Position numbers and translations under genes: made by a program
In this document: piece after piece, positions 38,545 to 47,899 of the stretch
Layout of the letters: each line of letters starts with the position of its first letter
Numbering within the stretch: the first letter of the stretch is position 1
Origin: Vallitalea okinawensis
Lineage (GTDB): Bacteria; Bacillota; Clostridia; Lachnospirales; PQDH01
Length of the DNA: 61,224 nucleotides
NCBI RefSeq assembly: GCF_002964605.1
Contig: NZ_PQDH01000016.1
Span: 1 to 61,224 of the forward strand
Direction: 5' to 3'
The notes under the pieces: generated by a model
The model's database searches: none
The model's input: the letters and a program-made list of their open reading frames with translations, nothing else
Told to the model about the DNA's origin: nothing

Positions 38545-39057
38545 ATGAGAGCTTTAATCTTTTTAATATCAACAGGGATTCTCATTGGAATAGATCAATT
38601 TACTAAGTTACTGGCAATTAATCATTTAAAAGATCAACCAGCCATACCCATTATTCCTGATGTATTTGAATTAACTTATGTAGAAAACAGAGGTGCAGCT
38701 TTTGGTATGATGCAGGGTAGGCAAGCTTTCTTTGTCATTATTACAGTTGTTATTATTGCTGTTATCTTATATTACTATTTCAAAGTACTTGCAGATCAAA
38801 AATATAAACCGCTTAAATTTTGCTTCATTCTTATAACAGCAGGCGCTATTGGGAACTTTATTGATAGAGTTTATAGAGGTGTTTCAAATGGTAATTTATT
38901 AGAACGACTAAATGAAGGTTTTGTAGTTGATTTTTTCTATTTCAAACTTATCGATTTTCCGGTATTCAATGTTGCTGACTGTTATGTTGTTGTAGGAACG
39001 ATTCTGTTTGCACTTCTTATCTTTACAAAGTATCGAGAAGACTTACTTGAAGATTAG
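38545..39057 (+). CDS. lspA: Lipoprotein signal peptidase II
   Basis: Membrane aspartyl protease that removes signal peptides from prolipoproteins. The 170 residues have four membrane helices. The conserved boxes are GIDQFTKLLAINHL, VENRGAAFGMMQG, GAIGNFIDRVYRG with the first catalytic Asp, and FPVFNVADCYVVVG with the second. The ribosome binding site is GGGAGGAG. It is followed 17 bases later by the rluD-type gene, the usual lspA-rluD pair. Confidence 0.96.
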   Translation: MRALIFLISTGILIGIDQFTKLLAINHLKDQPAIPIIPDVFELTYVENRGAAFGMMQGRQAFFVIITVVIIAVILYYYFKVLADQKYKPLKFCFILITAGAIGNFIDRVYRGVSNGNLLERLNEGFVVDFFYFKLIDFPVFNVADCYVVVGTILFALLIFTKYREDLLED

Positions 39058-39074
39058 TACAGAAGGGGAATACC

Positions 39075-40004
39075 ATGTTTAATTATGAATTCAATATTAA
39101 TGATGAAGCTATAGGCAAGAGAATTGATCAATTCTTAAGTTTACAGCTAAACGACTTATCCAGGTCATATATACAGAAATTGATTAAGAAAGACAAGGTA
39201 TTAGTTAATGATAAGAGTACGAAGGCAAATTATAAATGTCGTTTGGATGATTGTATTTATGTAGAGATTCCGGAACCAGAAGTGCTGAATATTGAACCAG
39301 AAAATATTCCATTAGAGATGATCTATGAGGATCAGGATATTGCAGTTGTGAATAAGCCACAAGGGATGGTGGTACATCCAGCACCAGGTCATTTCAGCGG
39401 TACTCTAGTAAATGCACTACTTTATCATTTTAGTGATAGTCTTTCAGGTATAAACGGAGTGAAACGACCGGGTATTGTTCATCGAATTGATAAAGATACT
39501 TCCGGGCTTTTAATGGTATGTAAGAACGACAGTGCTCATCAGGACATAGCTCAGCAGTTAAAAGAACACTCTGTAACTAGAAAGTACTATGCTATTGTAT
39601 ATCATAATCTTAAAGAGGATCATGGTACAATAGAAGGTCCTATTGGAAGACATCCAATACATCGTAAAAAGATGGCAATCAATTTTAAAAATGGTAAAGA
39701 TGCAATAACCCATTATAGAGTATTGAGTCGTTATGGAAACTTTACTTTGGTGGAATTGAAATTAGAAACAGGACGTACGCACCAGATTCGTGTACACATG
39801 GCATCTATTAACCATCCGTTGCTTGGAGATGAAGTCTATGGTCCAGCATCAAAGTGGAATAAGAAATTTAATTTAAAAGGTCAGCTCCTACATGCTAAAA
39901 TTGTAGGTTTTGTTCATCCTACAACAAAAGAATATATGGAGTTTGATTCTAAATTACCTGACCATTTTAATAAAGTATTGAATAAACTAGAAGAATCTCT
40001 TTAA
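39075..40004 (+). CDS. RluD-family pseudouridine synthase (YlyB type)
   Basis: Isomerises uridines in RNA. The 309-residue protein has an N-terminal S4 domain (RIDQFLSLQLNDLSRSYIQKLIKKDKVLVN) and the catalytic domain with GIVHRIDKDTSGLLMVCKN (catalytic Asp), the KYYAIVYHNL strand and LKLETGRTHQIRVHMASINHPLLGD. The family includes RluD and B. subtilis YlyB; target uridines are not predictable. It is the last gene of the run from 33010, closed by a terminator. Confidence 0.92.
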   Translation: MFNYEFNINDEAIGKRIDQFLSLQLNDLSRSYIQKLIKKDKVLVNDKSTKANYKCRLDDCIYVEIPEPEVLNIEPENIPLEMIYEDQDIAVVNKPQGMVVHPAPGHFSGTLVNALLYHFSDSLSGINGVKRPGIVHRIDKDTSGLLMVCKNDSAHQDIAQQLKEHSVTRKYYAIVYHNLKEDHGTIEGPIGRHPIHRKKMAINFKNGKDAITHYRVLSRYGNFTLVELKLETGRTHQIRVHMASINHPLLGDEVYGPASKWNKKFNLKGQLLHAKIVGFVHPTTKEYMEFDSKLPDHFNKVLNKLEESL

Positions 40005-40022
40005 ACACAAAGAGATTTTTTT
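39994..40022 (+). terminator. Rho-independent terminator of the division/lspA run
   Basis: AATCTCTTT (39994-40002) pairs with AAAGAGATT (40009-40017), followed by a T-run. The stem includes the stop codon of the pseudouridine synthase gene. Confidence 0.85.
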
Positions 40023-40081
40023 CTTTACAGATTATTATAGTTTAAGATGGAAAAGATAATAATTAAGTGCAATTATAGAAT

Positions 40082-40109
40082 ATTATTCAAATAAACAATA
40101 TTGAATAAT
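40082..40109. promoter_or_regulatory. Upstream AT-rich hairpin before the spe operon
   Basis: ATTATTCAA (40082-40090) pairs with TTGAATAAT (40101-40109). It lies about 90 bases upstream of the spe promoter. Regulatory meaning is uncertain. Confidence 0.3.
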
Positions 40110-40164
40110 TATAAAGAGGCGATAATAGAAGCAAACATGTGAAAATCAGATATAATTAGAGCTA

Positions 40165-40271
40165 ATCAATGAATTTCATTGATACAGGTCAAAATCATTT
40201 ATTGACATATGGAGCCATTTGCTTTATAAATTTATTAGCAATAGTAAATTAGAAGTTTAGTAATACTAAAC
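40165..40271. promoter_or_regulatory. Two palindromes flanking the spe promoter
   Basis: ATCAATGAA-t-TTCATTGAT (40165-40183) lies just upstream of the -35 box, and GTTTAGTA-a-TACTAAAC (40255-40271) lies in the leader at about +19 to +35. Both are perfect dyads with a single central base and could bind regulators of polyamine synthesis. Confidence 0.5.
40202..40230 (+). promoter_or_regulatory. Sigma-A promoter of the spermidine operon
   Basis: A perfect TTGACA (40202-40207), a 17-base spacer and TATAAA (40225-40230). The start of transcription is expected near 40237, about 60 bases before speD. Confidence 0.8.
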
Positions 40272-40298
40272 ATTTCATCATGGAAGGGGGATATTTAA

Positions 40299-41102
40299 TT
40301 GCAAAATCAAAAATTGAGATTATATGGGTTTAATAATTTAACGAAATCATTAAGTTTTAATATATATGACATATGCTATGCTAAGACTGTAGAAGACAGG
40401 AAAAGTTATATCGAATATATTGATGAGCAATATAATTCTGAACGATTAACCAATATTTTAAGAGACGTTACTAACACCATTGGCGCTAGTATTTTAAATA
40501 TCTCAAAACAGGACTATGACCCACAAGGAGCAAGTGTAACAATTTTAATAAGTGAAGAAGAAGTACCCTTATTTGCTATAGATCAAAGCTGCAACAAAGG
40601 TATTATCACACCAATTCCTGATACTGTTGTAGCCCATTTAGACAAAAGTCATCTAACAGTGCATACTTATCCAGAGAGCCATCCTTACTCAGGATTAAGT
40701 ACATTCAGAGTAGATATTGATGTATCTACTTGTGGGGAAATTTCTCCACTAAAAGCTCTAGAGGCTCTTATTAATAGTTTTGATTCTGATATTATTACAG
40801 TTGATTACAAAGTGAGGGGTTTTACAAGGGATACAGACGGAACAAAGCATTTTATTGATCATAAAATAACATCAATTCAAGATTATATACCAGAAGAAAT
40901 TAAGCAGAACTATAATATGATTGATACAAATGTTTATCAAGAGAAAATATTTCACACAAAAATGCAGTTAAAGAATTTTAAATTGGATGATTATTTGTTT
41001 AATATTCAAGCTAGTGATCTAACAGATGAAGAGAAGAGCCATATATCGTCATTGATCCGACTTGAGATGGATGAAATATTTTATGGAAGAAATTTTGAGT
41101 AA
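40299..41102 (+). CDS. speD: S-adenosylmethionine decarboxylase proenzyme (E. coli type)
   Basis: Makes decarboxylated SAM, the aminopropyl donor for spermidine. The 267-residue length matches the long, E. coli-like class. The self-cleavage site is in [18 protein letters not shown], where the serine becomes the pyruvoyl group. [21 protein letters not shown] and VRGFTRD further support the family. The start is a TTG at 40299 behind GGAAGGGGG. It is the first gene of speD-speA-speE-speB. Confidence 0.96.
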   Translation: MQNQKLRLYGFNNLTKSLSFNIYDICYAKTVEDRKSYIEYIDEQYNSERLTNILRDVTNTIGASILNISKQDYDPQGASVTILISEEEVPLFAIDQSCNKGIITPIPDTVVAHLDKSHLTVHTYPESHPYSGLSTFRVDIDVSTCGEISPLKALEALINSFDSDIITVDYKVRGFTRDTDGTKHFIDHKITSIQDYIPEEIKQNYNMIDTNVYQEKIFHTKMQLKNFKLDDYLFNIQASDLTDEEKSHISSLIRLEMDEIFYGRNFE

Positions 41103-41173
41103 AATATAGTCGAGATAATATTGAGACTTGAAGCTGAGCTTAATTTCAATAGATAAAGAATGAAGGTGTTGAA

Positions 41174-42619
41174 TTGAATAGACAAGAGTCTACACCCCTT
41201 TTTACAGCGCTACAAGAGGTTCGTAACAGCCATCTGATTCCTTATGATGTACCAGGTCATAAACAAGGTCGTGGTAATCAAGAACTCGTAGAATATTTTG
41301 GAAAGGCATTGCTAGAATGTGATGTCAATTCAATGAAGCCCTTGGATTATATTAGTAACCCAACAGGGGTAATCAAAGAAGCAGAAGAGTTAATGGCAGA
41401 AGCATTCGGCGCAGACTATGCGTATTTTCTTGTAAATGGCACGTCCTTTGGTGTACAAGCGATGATTATGTCTACATGTTCACCAGGAGATAAAATCATT
41501 ATACCTCGTAATGTACACAAATCTGCAATCAATGGACTTATTTTAAGTGGAGCAATACCCATATATGTACAACCATGTGTTGATGAAAAACTTGGTATTG
41601 CAAATGGTGTATCCTTCGAGAATGTTAAAGATTGCATTGATAAACATCCTAGTGCAAAAGCTGTTTTTATAATCAACCCTACCTACTATGGGATGGTTTC
41701 TGATTTAAAAAGAATAGTTGATTACGCCCATAAGAAAGGTATTGCTGTCATAGTAGATGAAGCCCATGGCTCACATCTGGGGTTTCATGATAAATTGCCT
41801 CTATCTGCTATGGAAGTTGGTGCAGATATGTCTGCTGTTAGTTTACATAAGACAGGTGGCTCGTTAACCCAAAGTTCAGCATTACTGCTAAAAGAAGGCT
41901 TAATCACACATGATCAAGTTAAAACTATGCTTAATCTGACACAGACTACCAGTGCATCTTATATCCTAATGGCTAGTTTAGATGTTGCACGAAAGAATTT
42001 AATACTCCAAGGTAAACAGCGTATGGTGGAGCTAATAGAACTCAGTCAATATGCTCGTAAAAAGATTAATGCAATTGGTGGCTACTATGCTTTAGATGAG
42101 AAGCTAATTGGCAAGAATGGTGTCCATGGGATGGATATGACAAAACTAGGTATAAAGGTATCTGGTATTGGTTTAACAGGACTTCATGTTTATGATTTGC
42201 TACGAGATGAGTATAATATACAAGTGGAATTTGGAGATACTCATAATATACTTGCAATTTTAAGCCTAGGTGACTACGAGGATCATATAGAAGAGTTGAT
42301 TAAAGCCCTCAAGGATATTAAAAAACGGTATGCCAGTGACCATATCATTGGGACTAAGATTAATCTTATTAATCCGAAGGTGGTTGTATCGCCGCGAAAT
42401 GCGTTTTATTCGCATACTGTGGCAGTTCCAATTGAGAATGCTGTCGGCAAAATTAGTGGAGAATCGGTGATGACATACCCGCCAGGGATTCCTATCGTAT
42501 CGCCAGGTGAAAGAATAGAGTTAGAGATGGTAGAGTACTTACAGTTTTTAAAGAAAGAAAAGACTTTGATCACAGGGTTAGCAGACCCTAATATCGAATA
42601 TATTAATATACTTGCCTAA
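41174..42619 (+). CDS. speA: Arginine decarboxylase (Orn/Lys/Arg decarboxylase family)
   Basis: PLP enzyme of the aspartate-aminotransferase fold that most likely converts arginine to agmatine, as in Bacillus SpeA. The 481 residues have the N-terminal PYDVPGHKQGRG, ANGVSFENVKDCIDKHPSAKAVF, VDEAHGSHLGFH and the PLP-lysine segment SLHKTGGSLTQSS. The substrate assignment to arginine rests on the downstream agmatinase gene. The start is a TTG at 41174 behind GAAGGTG. Confidence 0.92.
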   Translation: MNRQESTPLFTALQEVRNSHLIPYDVPGHKQGRGNQELVEYFGKALLECDVNSMKPLDYISNPTGVIKEAEELMAEAFGADYAYFLVNGTSFGVQAMIMSTCSPGDKIIIPRNVHKSAINGLILSGAIPIYVQPCVDEKLGIANGVSFENVKDCIDKHPSAKAVFIINPTYYGMVSDLKRIVDYAHKKGIAVIVDEAHGSHLGFHDKLPLSAMEVGADMSAVSLHKTGGSLTQSSALLLKEGLITHDQVKTMLNLTQTTSASYILMASLDVARKNLILQGKQRMVELIELSQYARKKINAIGGYYALDEKLIGKNGVHGMDMTKLGIKVSGIGLTGLHVYDLLRDEYNIQVEFGDTHNILAILSLGDYEDHIEELIKALKDIKKRYASDHIIGTKINLINPKVVVSPRNAFYSHTVAVPIENAVGKISGESVMTYPPGIPIVSPGERIELEMVEYLQFLKKEKTLITGLADPNIEYINILA

Positions 42620-42644
42620 TAATAGGTACTTAGGAGGAAGAAGT

Positions 42645-43499
42645 ATGGAACTATGGTATGCAGAGCAACATACAGATACAGTTGAATTTCGAATTAAAGT
42701 TAAGGAACAGATATGTCATCAAGAAAGTCCTTTCCAAAAGATAGACTTTTTTAAGTCTGAAGAATTCGGAACTTTTTTTACCCTAGATGGACTAATGATG
42801 GTAAATGAAAAAGATGAATTTGTTTATCATGATATGATTTCACATATTCCCTTGGCAGTCAACCCATATATCAAGAATGTATTAGTTATTGGTGGTGGTG
42901 ACGGTGGTACGGTTCGTGAATTAACACGTTACAAAACGATTGAAAAAATAGATATGGTAGAGATTGATGAAATGGTTGTTAGAGCATGTCAAAAATATTT
43001 ACCGCTCACTTCTTCTCAACTTACAGATGAACGCGTTAACTTATACTTCGAAGATGGAATTAAATTCTTAGAGGGTATCGAAAACAAGTATGATTTAATT
43101 TTAGTTGATTCGACGGACCCCATTGGTCCTGGTGAAGGATTATTTTCGGTATCATTCTACACAAATTGTTATAAAGCGCTTACTGATAATGGAATCCTTA
43201 TTAATCAGCACGAAAGTCCATACTATGAAAGAGACGCTAGGGAAATGAAACGTGCACATAAAAAAATTAAGGATTTGTTCCCTATCAGTAAAGTATATCA
43301 ATTTCATATGCCTACTTATCCATCAGGACACTGGCTGTTTGGTTTTGCATCAAAAGCATTAGACCCTATAGAGGACGTGAAATTTGATGAATGGCGAAAG
43401 TTTGCTCTTAAAACTAAATACTATAATGAAGATCTTCATATAGGGTGTTTTGCTTTACCAACTTTTGTTAAGGAGATGCTAGAAGATGTCTCTGAATAA
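42645..43499 (+). CDS. speE: Spermidine synthase
   Basis: Transfers the aminopropyl group of decarboxylated SAM to putrescine. The start is the ATG at 42645 behind TAGGAGGAAG. The 284-residue protein has the methyltransferase-like core: ELWYAEQHTD, VLVIGGGDGGTVRELTRY, IDMVEIDEMVV and DLILVDSTDPIGPGEGLFS. It overlaps speB by 14 bp, so the two are coupled. Confidence 0.97.
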   Translation: MELWYAEQHTDTVEFRIKVKEQICHQESPFQKIDFFKSEEFGTFFTLDGLMMVNEKDEFVYHDMISHIPLAVNPYIKNVLVIGGGDGGTVRELTRYKTIEKIDMVEIDEMVVRACQKYLPLTSSQLTDERVNLYFEDGIKFLEGIENKYDLILVDSTDPIGPGEGLFSVSFYTNCYKALTDNGILINQHESPYYERDAREMKRAHKKIKDLFPISKVYQFHMPTYPSGHWLFGFASKALDPIEDVKFDEWRKFALKTKYYNEDLHIGCFALPTFVKEMLEDVSE

Positions 43500-44334
43500 A
43501 ATTGGTAACTTTATTGGATTTGATGAAAGTTTTGATGAGGCAAAACTAGTTATCTTTGGAGCACCTTTTGATGGCACTACATCATTTCGTCCTGGTACAA
43601 GGTTTGGTCCTAATGTCATGCGTTTAGAATCAGATGGTATTGAAACATATAGTCCTTATCTTGAAAAGGATCTAGAGGACTATAAACTTCACGATGCTGG
43701 TGATCTTGATTTTCCATTTGGTAATAGAGATGAAATTTTAAAGGTTATTGAAAACTATACAAGAACTTTAATCAATCATAAAAAAATTCCTTTTATGATT
43801 GGTGGCGAACATTTAGTATCATATCCAGCTGTTAAAGCGGTATTTGATAAGTATAAGGATCTTAAGATTATTCATTTAGATGCACATGCAGATTTGAGAC
43901 AAGATTACTTGGGGGAGAAACTTTCTCATGCTACTGTTATGCGACGCATATGGGATTTAGTTGGCGATAATAAGATCTATCAGTTTGGTATTCGTTCTGG
44001 TGAGAGGGAAGAATTTAATTGGGCAAAAGAACATGTGTATATGCAAAAGTTTAATATAGATGGAGTAGAAGATTTGATTAGCTCTATCGGTGAAAATCCA
44101 GTCTATATTACGATTGATTTAGATGTATTAGATCCTTCAATCTTTCCTGGTACTGGTACTCCTGAAGCTGGTGGAGTTACCTTCAAGGAACTACTTAAAG
44201 CTATACAAGTATTCGAAGGATTAAATATTGTTGGTGCTGATATAGTTGAATTATCACCTCATTATGATCAAACAGGCGTGTCAACAGCTGTTGCTTGCAA
44301 AGTTTTAAGAGAACTTGTTTTAGCTATTCTATAA
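43486..44334 (+). CDS. speB: Agmatinase
   Basis: Hydrolyses agmatine to putrescine and urea with two manganese ions. The 282-residue ureohydrolase has GAPFDGTTSFRPGTRFGP, MIGGEHLVSYP, IHLDAHADLRQDY and TIDLDVLDPSIFPGTGTPEAGG, containing the metal-binding Asp and His residues. With speA, speD and speE it completes a route from arginine to spermidine. Confidence 0.96.
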   Translation: MSLNKIGNFIGFDESFDEAKLVIFGAPFDGTTSFRPGTRFGPNVMRLESDGIETYSPYLEKDLEDYKLHDAGDLDFPFGNRDEILKVIENYTRTLINHKKIPFMIGGEHLVSYPAVKAVFDKYKDLKIIHLDAHADLRQDYLGEKLSHATVMRRIWDLVGDNKIYQFGIRSGEREEFNWAKEHVYMQKFNIDGVEDLISSIGENPVYITIDLDVLDPSIFPGTGTPEAGGVTFKELLKAIQVFEGLNIVGADIVELSPHYDQTGVSTAVACKVLRELVLAIL

Positions 44335-44365
44335 GTTGATATTCTTATATATAAAGTAGAGTCAG

Positions 44366-44406
44366 AGCAGTGTAGATATGAACCTCATATGTATACTGCT
44401 TTTTTT
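44366..44406 (+). terminator. Rho-independent terminator of the spe operon
   Basis: AGCAGT (44366-44371) pairs with ACTGCT (44395-44400). An inner ATATGA/TCATAT stem and a run of T follow. Confidence 0.85.
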
Positions 44407-44561
44407 GTCGTAAAGTACTGTGTTTATCAAATATCACATTATAGTTACTAATATGAAGCTAATGTTAATTCTATGTTAAAATATTGCTAAATAACGGCAA
44501 AAATAGTATAATAACCATATAATTACATAGCCATAATACATTTAGGAGAGGATGTAGCACT

Positions 44562-46127
44562 ATGGACACTAATAAAGGTGAAAAGGGATCGTTGCCCCAC
44601 GTCCCACTGAAAAAATTATACCTAGGAGATGTAGACGGATCTAAAGAAGCTTCCAAAGGCGATCTTATGGCTTTATTTTATGAACTCAATGACATAGTAG
44701 AACAAGTAAAAAATCCTGATTATTATTATATTCTCGGATGGAAAGGTTGTGGAAAGACTTACTTAGCCTATTACTTCAAGAGACTTGCAGATGATTGTGA
44801 AAATTGCACCTGTGAAGTTATCAACACAATCGATGCTTTTAAATTGAGGAAGAAAATAGAGACAATTTATTGTCATACAGATATTTCTTCTGAAGATTTA
44901 GAGTTGTTTTGGGAATGGATTATCTTATATCAATTAAGTAGTATACTGATTAAAGACATTACATTCATAGAGAAGTTGTTTAAAAGCGTTCCTATTAATC
45001 AGCTATATCGCTTCATTAATGCCTTGAAAGATTGGGACGAGGGTTTGAATCAAGTACTTGATTGTATTATTGAAGAGACTGTTGCTAATAATATTTCAGC
45101 AGAAATTGCCGCTGGAATTGCTAAATCAGGCTTAGCACATGGACATACACTAGATACAAAGAAGCATATTGCTAGAAATGAATGCTTTAACCTTATAGAA
45201 CCTTTGAGAGAGATGTTTTATCAGGTTGCTGAAAAAAACACCCAGGACATCACCTTATTCTATGATGAAATTGATAACGTTGAAAACACGAATATACATG
45301 ATAATAAATTCTATCGAAGCCTAGTTATAAGCCTTATAAATACTTGTTCTAAACTAAATCTTAAACTATCTCATCTTAACATCAAAATTATTACCATTAT
45401 CCGTTCAGATATTATTAATAAACTTCAACCTTATTCCTCTAACTTAAATAAAATAGCTGACTCAGTGGTTGAATTGGACTGGACAAGCTCAAAACATAAC
45501 TATTTACATCCAATGATGGATTTAATTTTAACCAAAATAAAAAATACCCAACTTGTATATAAAGATATAAGTAAAAAGCAATTGTATTACGAACTCTTCG
45601 ACTATCATATTATGGGAATGACACCTACTGACTACTTATTAAGCATGGGTAGAGGGCGACCGAGAGAAGCCATAAAATACTTAAACATAATAAAGTTTCG
45701 TTATGGCGAAGCTGCAACATTTAAAGAGAAGTACTTTCGTAATACACGATTACAATACTCAAGATGGTTGTTCAGTGAGATACAAAATGAAATGGCAATC
45801 TACTTTGATGGTGAATTTATCAATGAAATCTTTATGCTACTGCGTAACTTCAGAAGAAAATCATTCTATATAAATCAGATCCAAGAGTATTTTGAAGTAA
45901 ACAGTTTGAAATATAATACCATAGATGATATAAAAGAATCTATTCTCATACTTTACGAGTTCAGCGTAATTGGAAATAAAGTTCTTAAAGATGATAGAAT
46001 TCTTAGCTATCGTAAAGCGACAGAGAAAGATTATCAATTCTTATTCAAGCATCATTCTAGAGAATGCCTTATTAGCGAAAAGTTAATCGTTCATAAAGGA
46101 TTACAGCCAGTACTTCAATTAAAATAA
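44562..46127 (+). CDS. P-loop ATPase of the Sll1717 type, candidate defence ATPase
   Basis: Protein of 521 residues. The N-terminal segment has KLYLGDVDGSKEA and a clear Walker A GWKGCGKT at residues 59-66. Walker B is ITLFYDEIDNV at about 225-237, and a sensor-like strand is IKIITIIRSDI. The C-terminal ~120 residues look like a winged helix (FRRKSFYINQIQEYFEVNSL onward). This architecture matches the Sll1717-type P-loop ATPases, which occur sporadically and often near phage-defence genes. It is monocistronic between metabolic operons. Function is unproven; the phage-defence role is inference. Confidence 0.7.
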   Translation: MDTNKGEKGSLPHVPLKKLYLGDVDGSKEASKGDLMALFYELNDIVEQVKNPDYYYILGWKGCGKTYLAYYFKRLADDCENCTCEVINTIDAFKLRKKIETIYCHTDISSEDLELFWEWIILYQLSSILIKDITFIEKLFKSVPINQLYRFINALKDWDEGLNQVLDCIIEETVANNISAEIAAGIAKSGLAHGHTLDTKKHIARNECFNLIEPLREMFYQVAEKNTQDITLFYDEIDNVENTNIHDNKFYRSLVISLINTCSKLNLKLSHLNIKIITIIRSDIINKLQPYSSNLNKIADSVVELDWTSSKHNYLHPMMDLILTKIKNTQLVYKDISKKQLYYELFDYHIMGMTPTDYLLSMGRGRPREAIKYLNIIKFRYGEAATFKEKYFRNTRLQYSRWLFSEIQNEMAIYFDGEFINEIFMLLRNFRRKSFYINQIQEYFEVNSLKYNTIDDIKESILILYEFSVIGNKVLKDDRILSYRKATEKDYQFLFKHHSRECLISEKLIVHKGLQPVLQLK

Positions 46128-46146
46128 TAGTATCTAGGTGTACAAA

Positions 46147-46175
46147 AAGAGGAAGCATATTTGCTTCCTCTTACT
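46147..46175 (+). terminator. Hairpin after the P-loop ATPase gene
   Basis: A perfect 11-bp stem, AAGAGGAAGCA (46147-46157) with TGCTTCCTCTT (46162-46172), with only a weak T-tract. Two further small hairpins, each AGGT...ACCT, follow between about 46178 and 46225. The rest of 46226-46463 shows nothing definite. Confidence 0.7.
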
Positions 46176-46463
46176 ACAGGTTCTTTCATGACCTAATATC
46201 ATTTACAGGTTCTCTGACCTTCACGTATAAGAGTATCTCCTTTTTTTAGCAGACCTATTCATAGTATATTCATTACAAAGATATTTCATTACAGTATTTT
46301 AACTTAATTTTAAATTTAGTATCTAGTATTCTGTTGGTGGAGAGGTATGTGATATCGAGTTATATTATCATTTGATAGTGATTTCTATCATCTTATTTCT
46401 TGAACATATTGATTTTTTAATGAATAGTATATCTATATATTATTTATTGAGAAGAGGGTTGTT

Positions 46464-47345
46464 ATGAATCGAGAAGTGGTGGGGAAGAGGGTCTCACTTA
46501 TTACGCTGTTTTTAAACAGTACCTTATGTATCATTAAGGTAGCTGGAGGAATTATAGGTCATAGTCACGTTCTAGTAGCTGACGGTTTACATTCTTTTTC
46601 TGACTCTATAACAACTATTGGTGTCATTATCGGATTCAAATTGGCAAATAAAGAAGCTGATGAATGCCATCCATATGGGCATGAAAAAATTGAGTCTATT
46701 ATAGCCATTATATTATCAACCATTTTACTGTTAACAGCTGTTTTTATAGCTATAGAAGCCATTGATACCTTTTTAGCAAACAATTATATGATGCCGTCTA
46801 CATATACTATTTATTTTGCCTTAATATCCATTATTATTAAAGAAGTTATGTATTGGTATACAATGTATTATGGGAAAGGTATAAACAGTCCAATGCTTAT
46901 TGCCGATGCGTGGCATCATAGAACAGATGCATTGTCATCTATAGCAGCTTTAATTGGAATTATCTCAGTTAGGTTATTTGAACTGTATATTATAGAGACA
47001 TTGGTGACATTAATAATCAGCATCATTATCATTAAAGTTGCCATAGATATTTATATACAATCAGCCAACGAAGTTATTGATAAATCGGCAAATGAAATGA
47101 TTATAAATTCCATAAATAGTAAATTGAACAATATAGATGGCATCAAACATATTGATGATCTAAAAACCAGATATCATGTCAATAAAATATATGTAGAAAT
47201 TGAAATTGCTGTAGATCCTAACTTAAATATAAAAGATGCACATGATATTGCTGAAGAAGTGCATCAGGAGATAGAAAAGATTAATAAAAGCATTAAACAT
47301 TGTACAGTACATGTAAACCCTTATTTTGACTATACATTTCATTAA
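46464..47345 (+). CDS. Cation diffusion facilitator transporter
   Basis: Exports divalent metals such as Zn, Fe, Mn or Cd in exchange for protons. The 293-residue protein has about six membrane helices, the metal site residues in VADGLHSFSDSITT and ADAWHHRTDALSS (the HD..D patterns), the signature HPYGHEKIESI, and a cytoplasmic C-terminal domain of about 85 residues (DDLKTRYHVNKIYVEIEIAVDPNL). The metal specificity is not clear. The start follows AGAAGAGGG. Confidence 0.92.
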   Translation: MNREVVGKRVSLITLFLNSTLCIIKVAGGIIGHSHVLVADGLHSFSDSITTIGVIIGFKLANKEADECHPYGHEKIESIIAIILSTILLLTAVFIAIEAIDTFLANNYMMPSTYTIYFALISIIIKEVMYWYTMYYGKGINSPMLIADAWHHRTDALSSIAALIGIISVRLFELYIIETLVTLIISIIIIKVAIDIYIQSANEVIDKSANEMIINSINSKLNNIDGIKHIDDLKTRYHVNKIYVEIEIAVDPNLNIKDAHDIAEEVHQEIEKINKSIKHCTVHVNPYFDYTFH

Positions 47346-47440
47346 ACTTGTGTTTCGCGCATAGTTAAACAAAGCTAAATATAATAGATAAAACTAAATA
47401 AACATGTTAATTGTTAATTGAAGTAATTCTTAGGGAGTTT

Positions 47441-47531
47441 TTGAAGTAAATCTTCGGGATCCCTACTTTTACTTGTATTTTTTCATATTTCCAAGATAAA
47501 TATATGAAGTGAATTATCGGGAAGCTTGTAA
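47441..47531 (+). repeat. Dispersed repeat, copy A
   Basis: Begins TTGAAGTAAATCTTCGGG and ends GAAGCTTGTAA. It is matched by copy B at 54394-54473, with the same ends and similar spacing of CCCTA-TTTTACT blocks. A partial extra copy, TTGAAGTAATTCTTAGGGA, starts at 47418, and an inverted TTTGAAGTAAAT lies at about 47562-47573. Confidence 0.55.
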
Positions 47532-47581
47532 TCATTTAATAAGCCATAGTATCATATCTAAAATTTACTTCAAATTTTGCA

Positions 47582-47610
47582 AAAAAAAATAAATGGTGCA
47601 TCACCACTTA
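47582..47610 (-). terminator. Minus-strand terminator downstream of the truncated regulator
   Basis: Reading the minus strand, AAGTGGTG, a 3-base loop and CACCATTT (one G-U pair) precede a run of nine T. It lies immediately after the stop codon of an open frame without a start at about 47612-47800. Confidence 0.7.
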
Positions 47611-47802
47611 TCTTTTTCTATCGCAATAAATATTGAAGTTACTCTTTTTAAAATCTATAAGAATTAACATATTTTTTTTATAAACCTTAGGATTCATTAC
47701 ATCAGCTATATTAAAATTAAATATGCAACCATCAATAATGTTTTGGAATCGATACGCAATATCTCTTCCCAGATAAAATATTTTTTAAGTATACACAATA
47801 TG
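47608..47802 (-). pseudogene. Possible gene remnant between the truncated regulator and its terminator
   Basis: On the minus strand an open frame of about 57 codons has no usable start. It contains DIAYRFQNIIDGCIFNFN and MNPKVYKKNMLILIDF, and its stop overlaps the terminator stem. I do not recognise the protein. Ending exactly at a terminator suggests the 3' end of a former gene. The remaining bases of 47346-47899 are AT-rich without other features. Confidence 0.3.
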
Positions 47803-47899
47803 TTAACCCCATAAGGATTTTAACTTAGAAGCCCAAACGAACTCAAATTAGCCACTGTATAATATAGGCTTTAGATAGTCAGTTTGTCTCCAACAGTAA

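Noticed and set aside
42612-42644. Upstream start for speE giving 11 extra residues
   Set aside because: That start overlaps the end of speA and lacks a ribosome binding site; the ATG at 42645 follows TAGGAGG.
46178-46225. Two AGGT...ACCT mini-hairpins after the P-loop ATPase gene as a regulatory RNA
   Set aside because: Stems of only four pairs in AT-rich DNA; too weak to call.
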